Shown piece by piece: positions 61,001 to 64,000 of a stretch of DNA of 64,000 nt (positions within the stretch are counted from its first letter, which is position 1; each line of letters begins with the position of its first letter). A program made the position numbers and the translations under genes. This stretch comes from Liolophura sinensis (Eukaryota > Mollusca > Polyplacophora > Chitonida > Chitonidae). Under the pieces are notes generated by a model. The model was given only the letters and a program-made list of their open reading frames with translations. It was not told where the DNA came from and searched no databases. The stretch is from contig NC_088304.1 of assembly GCF_032854445.1 (NCBI RefSeq), forward strand, positions 35,139,551 to 35,203,550, read 5' to 3'.

Positions 61001-63421
61001 TGGTCTAAATTCCCCCAAAATGCGCTGTTGTTGTTATATTTATAAAGCATTATCGTAAAAGCAGTGGAAAGGGATCTTGACGGGGATGGTTTTTCCACCA
61101 GCAGAATCCTGGTTTATGCAGGTGTGCAGTATAAAGCACTGTAGCAAGTCCCATCTGGTGTACCTGTCCAAAATACATGTACCACTGTTCAGATCAGGTG
61201 TTTCAACCGCTGTAAATCTTGAATGCCTTAATGTTTGTAGCATCCTTATAAGGATTTATGCGGACTGGTTTTTTCACCCAGTTCCTGCCATAGATATCAA
61301 ATTTTACTAAAATACCCCTGAGCATAGTTCAAATCAGCTATCTGATAAGAAGACAAAAAAATTGAAAATTTCCACATTTACTACAGCATGTGGAAAGGGA
61401 CCAGCAGTGTAAATCATACATGTAACAGTGAGACATTATTGCGATGCTGTCTTAAAGGCAACATGTGCGGTACAAAAACCCGGGAGCCTCCCACCAATGC
61501 AGTCACTGTAAGTTGAAATCCAGGTTATGGTGTCTTATTCTCTGCCCGTACATGGGAAGTTCTGTCAGCAATCTGCGAATTGTCTTGGGTTTTCCCCAAG
61601 CTCTGCCCGGTTTCGTCCCATCAAAACGTTGGATGACTTTGTATAAGTGAAATATTCTTGAGTACAGTGTAAAGCATCAATGAAAATAAATATATAAATA
61701 AAAGCAACATAATTTATAAACCCAATAGCAATAAATCAAAGTGAGGAGAATTTTTTTATTTCCAATATCATTGTCCTTTTGCATGTTTCTCCATTGGAAT
61801 TTTTTAGTGTTCTCAAAAGGTTAAAGTGCCGGCTTGCTTTGACTATTATGCCCTTGCCTAATGTGGTTATGTGTTCAAATCCAGCTCTTGTAGCTTCAGC
61901 TACTGCTTGAGGTCAGGCGTTTGCTTCATGAGGTCACGTGCTCAAATCCAGCTCTCATACATGTGGCTTCAGCTGCGGCTTGCCTTATGCGCTTGCCTGT
62001 TCAGATCCAGCCCTCATTGTTTCAGTTGCTGCTTGAGGTCAGGCGTTTGCCTCATGAGGTCACGTGCTCAAATCCAGCTCTCATACACGTCGCTTCAGCT
62101 GCTGCTTGAGGTCAGCCCTTTGCCTTATGCGCTTGCCTGTTCAGATCCAGCCCTCATTGTTTCAATTGCTGCTTGAGGCCAGGCCTTTGCCTCATGAGGT
62201 CACGTGCTCAATTCCAGCTCTAATACATGTAGCTTCAGCTGCTGCTTGAGGTCAGGCCTTTGCCTCATGAGGTCACATGCTCAGTTCCAGCTCTCATACA
62301 TGTGGCTTCAGCTGCGGCTTGAGGTCATGCCTTTGCCTTATCATAAGTCAAAATGTCTTGAGTATGTCATTGACTAACAATCAAATAAATAACAAATGTG
62401 GAATTTTTCAGATACAACAAATATCCCTAATGAACAAAAGAAAACCTTAAAAAAGCCCAAATTGGAGAAGATCAAGACCCCGCCACCTTTTTCCCCGGTG
62501 ACTTGTGAAGCGCTGTTCTTCAAACCCGAAAAGCGCTCAAAGAAAGGTTTTGTGTCTACAGCCTGCAGACCTTCAGCAGGTGAGCACCAAGGTAATGTGA
62601 TTAACATATTAGAGTTGATGGGATTGACTGAACAACAATGTCTATCCTGAGTCTATCAGGAACGGTGATAAAAACAGTTTTGAGTGATATTAAGACGAAG
62701 GGCCCAGGTGTTGCGTGTGAAACACCTCGTAGCATGGCTCTGTACAGTGGAGCATTTAATGGAAGTGAATGCTGGAGAACTCGTTACACTAACATGGCCA
62801 GGTGTAGACAAAACTTGTAGGTTCTGATTTTAAAGGTGGCATCGTGAGCGTGGAGGAGATGTATAAAATGCAACTTAGAAACATGCTTTCTGAGACAAAC
62901 ATTTTTAGGTAGTAAAACGGATAAATCCCCCATAAATACCACCGGTGATTGGTTTTCCTGTTGCTTTGCTCTTTAAATCCTAGTCTTTTAAGGGACAGAT
63001 GACTTTTAATTGATAGATGTCAAATATGAAAATATGGTGAAATTGTCTTTGAACATAAACAATCCTAATTCATATCTTTTTTGGTACAGCTGGTTGGCTA
63101 TTTTTAGCCAATATACATGTAATTGTAACAGAAATATTTAGTTTCTTTTTCTTCACATGTTTAGTTCATCTATTGAGCAGCATATTCATATATTTAGTTT
63201 TCCAAAAAACTGGGGGGTAAATGTAATTGTTTTCTGTCAGCACCACTAATATCTGTCCTAATATTAACAGAAGAATTAGGGTATGGGACTTGGCAGTCCT
63301 TAAGTATCATGGAATTGCAAAATGGCTGTATTTTCAGATGAAAACTTTGAAACACCGACAAAAGTGAAGATAGATGAAGGATGGAAGGTTCATATTAACT
63401 CAGATACACAACAGAAACACA
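51956..63421 (+). CDS. KIF22: Kinesin-10 chromokinesin KIF22 (Kid), first 12 coding exons, 3' end outside window
   Basis: Plus-end microtubule motor that binds chromosome arms and generates the polar ejection force in mitosis. Twelve in-phase exons give 538 residues before the window ends. The motor is at the N-terminus: IRVVIRVRP (8-16), P-loop GPTGAGKTHT (86-95), switch [10 protein letters not shown] (197-205), switch II DLAGSE (231-236), TGNIG (241-245), then [17 protein letters not shown]. Kid-type signatures are [12 protein letters not shown] and [12 protein letters not shown]. Next comes a basic NLS-like stretch, [10 protein letters not shown], and a Lys/Glu/Leu-rich coiled coil (about 385-455). 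The last exon, [11 protein letters not shown], matches the WELQIS segment just before the vertebrate C-terminal helix-hairpin-helix DNA-binding domain, which must lie past 64000. The window's last 579 bp show no further exon. It is divergent from PAGR1. Confidence 0.97.
52372..52520 (+). mobile_element. SINE family A, 5'-truncated, KIF22 intron 1
   Basis: CAGCAACCTGCAGATGGCGG..AACACCAATCAAGTAAATAA. Confidence 0.78.
52717..52844 (+). CDS. KIF22: KIF22 coding exon 2
   Basis: 128 nt, acceptor GTTTCAG, donor GTGAGT. Encodes [20 protein letters not shown] to [11 protein letters not shown]. The intron splits the P-loop between GAG and KT. Confidence 0.96.
53250..53398 (+). CDS. KIF22: KIF22 coding exon 3
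   Basis: 149 nt, donor GTGAGC. Encodes [20 protein letters not shown] and [13 protein letters not shown], completing the P-loop and the LEIYNE strand. Confidence 0.96.
53883..53903. repeat. 21-bp perfect hairpin CTTTCGCCAC-T-GTGGCGAAAG
   Basis: Ten-base arms around one T in KIF22 intron 3, with two further half-copies (CTTTCGCCACA at about 53936; ACTGTGGCGA at about 53950). Confidence 0.9.
54666..54811 (+). CDS. KIF22: KIF22 coding exon 4
   Basis: 146 nt, acceptor AAATAG, donor GTAAGC. Encodes [20 protein letters not shown] and [23 protein letters not shown]. Confidence 0.94.
55025..55192 (+). mobile_element. SINE family A, 5'-truncated, KIF22 intron 4
   Basis: AAGGTCTACCAGCAACCTGT..CCCACCATGATGTTGGCCGC..AATCAAATCAATAAATAAA. 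Confidence 0.8.
55299..55472 (+). CDS. KIF22: KIF22 coding exon 5
   Basis: 174 nt, acceptor GATTGCAG, donor GTAAGG. Encodes switch I (NDRSSRSHS) and switch II ([16 protein letters not shown]). The last 18 nt (55455-55472) together with the donor are the founder-like unit of the minisatellite that fills the next intron. Confidence 0.96.
55455..56545 (+). repeat. Minisatellite made of copied exon-5 splice donor, about 34 bp x about 32
   Basis: The array begins with the last 18 nt of KIF22 exon 5 plus its donor (gggaaacattggaatacg then gtaagg). It continues as diverged 31-35-bp units of the form gggaaacattggaatgtg followed by gtaagaggatcaga. Many units keep GTAAG or GTGAG at the position of the true donor. 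Confidence 0.93.
56686..57052 (+). mobile_element. SINE family B, full length, KIF22 intron 5
   Basis: Head CCGGGTAGCACAGTTGGTCG has a perfect RNA polymerase III box A (TAGCACAGTTGG) and a box-B-like GATCAATCC. It runs to ATTAAACCCCAAGCACTCAC and a CACT tail. Confidence 0.88.
57116..57191 (+). CDS. KIF22: KIF22 coding exon 6
   Basis: 76 nt, acceptor AACTTCAG, donor GTAAGT. Encodes [20 protein letters not shown] and INSGQ, the relay helix after switch II. Confidence 0.96.
57510..57735 (+). mobile_element. SINE family A, KIF22 intron 6
   Basis: GTGGTTCACTGTGAGTTCAA..CTCCGACCGTACGTGTCAAG..ACACCAATTAGATAAATAAA. Confidence 0.85.
58232..58276 (+). CDS. KIF22: KIF22 coding exon 7
   Basis: A 45-nt exon encoding [15 protein letters not shown], the near-universal kinesin YR(N/D)SKLTRLLQ microtubule-binding motif. 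Acceptor ATTTCAG, donor GTATGT. Confidence 0.96.
58887..59037 (+). CDS. KIF22: KIF22 coding exon 8
   Basis: 151 nt, acceptor GAGCAG, donor GTGAGT. Encodes [40 protein letters not shown] and the end of the motor, with the neck region VREVVPA. Confidence 0.95.
59217..59346 (+). CDS. KIF22: KIF22 coding exon 9
   Basis: 130 nt, acceptor GTACAG, donor GTGAGA. Encodes [20 protein letters not shown] and [18 protein letters not shown], a basic NLS-like stretch with SP and TP sites. Confidence 0.92.
59557..59740. mobile_element. MITE-like family M2, KIF22 intron 9
   Basis: Starts AAGTCCTCAACTTTTTC and ends GGAAAAGGTTGACGAATTAG; interior ACACCCCATAGTTCTTTCAG. Confidence 0.7.
59912..60132 (+). CDS. 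KIF22: KIF22 coding exon 10 (coiled coil)
   Basis: 221 nt, acceptor TTTTCCAG, donor GTACGG. Encodes [20 protein letters not shown] and [20 protein letters not shown], with heptad-like Leu spacing of the family's coiled coil. Confidence 0.92.
61468..61705 (+). mobile_element. SINE family A, KIF22 intron 10
   Basis: GGGAGCCTCCCACCAATGCA, diverged body, and tail AAATAAATATATAAATAAA. Confidence 0.8.
61860..62345. repeat. Tandem repeat with box-B-like segments, KIF22 intron 10
   Basis: About four to five units of GAGGTCACGTGCTCAAATCC, AGCTCTCATACATGTGGCTT, CAGCTGCTGCTTGAGGTCAG, with an alternate subunit GCGCTTGCCTGTTCAGATCC. Confidence 0.88.
62412..62579 (+). CDS. KIF22: KIF22 coding exon 11
   Basis: 168 nt, acceptor TTTTTCAG, donor GTGAGC. 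Encodes a basic linker, [20 protein letters not shown] and [18 protein letters not shown]. Chosen by splice sites and phase; sequence conservation here is weak. Confidence 0.8.
63338..63421 (+). CDS. KIF22: KIF22 coding exon 12
   Basis: 84 nt, acceptor TTTTCAG, donor GTAAGT. Encodes [20 protein letters not shown] and NSDTQQKH. It matches the W-x-x-x-I segment before the helix-hairpin-helix domain in vertebrate KIF22. Later exons are outside the window. Confidence 0.85.
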
Positions 63422-64000
63422 GTAAGTTGTGACAGTCTCTTGCAGTTTTGGCTGTGGCTTGTATAAGTTGATAAGTTAGTCAGGCACCATGCAGAGGTCG
63501 GTGGTTTTCTCCGTGCACTCCAGTCTCCTCCACCCCATAAACTTCACCTCTTCCTTTATATTCTTCCTTTATATTGATAAATCATGGTTTTAAAGGTCTG
63601 GAATACCCTGAATGACTGTAAGTTTCTTCCAAGACCAACTTGCCCATTTTTTCTGATTCTGAGAGTTCTATTAATTTTACAAAGATGTTTTGTGGTTTGC
63701 TTGGGGTGGAATTTTACTTGAAAGTTGTAAGTTTCAGCACCAAAAATAATATTTTGTGACATGTATTTTCCTCTAATAATGTACTTTTAGAGTGGAATTG
63801 TAGGTCATTTAGGGCATATTGATTTTTGTGTTTATGGAAAGGATTTATTTGTTTGTTTATCCTCTTCAGCAGTAAACCAGTCAAAATGGCCATTAGCTGT
63901 TACTGAGTTATTCTACATTGATATAATGTTTCACTTTGCTGTTGACATTCTGGGAGCCACTTTCATGAACATATCATAAGTCAGATTCTCGAGGTGGTAT

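Overview
The window is animal nuclear DNA: intron-rich, AT-rich, and full of short interspersed repeats, MITE-like inverted-repeat elements, minisatellites and microsatellites. The repeat families (tRNA-headed SINEs with AATAAATAAA tails, and elements ending in CACTCACTCACT) together with the gene sequences point to a lophotrochozoan, most likely a mollusc. That assignment is inference from repeat style and is not proven here. No prokaryotic features, CRISPR arrays or viral genes were seen.

Three protein-coding genes are supported exon by exon. (1) A complete ERK-type MAP kinase (MAPK1/MAPK3 co-orthologue) on + runs from 3363 to 28040 in ten coding exons and encodes 357 residues, with a 17-kb first intron. 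Three of its nine introns (3, 5 and 6) look like U12-type introns spliced by the minor spliceosome. (2) A PAGR1 (PA1, PTIP-associated) orthologue on - runs from 44597 down to 40281 in three coding exons. The roughly 130 conserved residues are followed in the same exon by about 785 proline-rich residues not found in vertebrate PAGR1, including 10-residue repeats centred on KTPP and on SQ. (3) The first 12 coding exons of a kinesin-10 chromokinesin, KIF22 (Kid), lie on + from 51956 to 63421. They hold the whole motor, an NLS-like segment and a coiled coil; the C-terminal DNA-binding part lies beyond the window.

Layout: 1-3300 is repeat-bearing intergenic DNA; 3310-3478 is the ERK promoter and exon 1; 3479-20457 is intron 1, holding a TIR element pair, an AT palindrome and the 63-bp and 116-bp minisatellites; 20458-28040 is the ERK body; 28041 to about 38990 is ERK 3' UTR or intergenic DNA with several tandem arrays; about 38990-46100 is PAGR1 and its likely 5' exon; 46200-51930 is intergenic or KIF22 5' intron; 51956 to the end is KIF22. 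ERK and PAGR1 converge; PAGR1 and KIF22 diverge.

In human, MAPK3, PAGR1 and KIF22 all lie in the 16p11.2 segment, so this trio looks like a fragment of a very old linkage group. ERK is a signalling kinase, PAGR1 a partner of PTIP and the KMT2C/D histone methyltransferases, and KIF22 a mitotic chromosome-arm motor. They are not an operon or a pathway, so the linkage is positional. The most unusual sequence structure is in KIF22 intron 5. There the exon-5/intron-5 junction, splice donor included, has been tandemly copied about 30 times.
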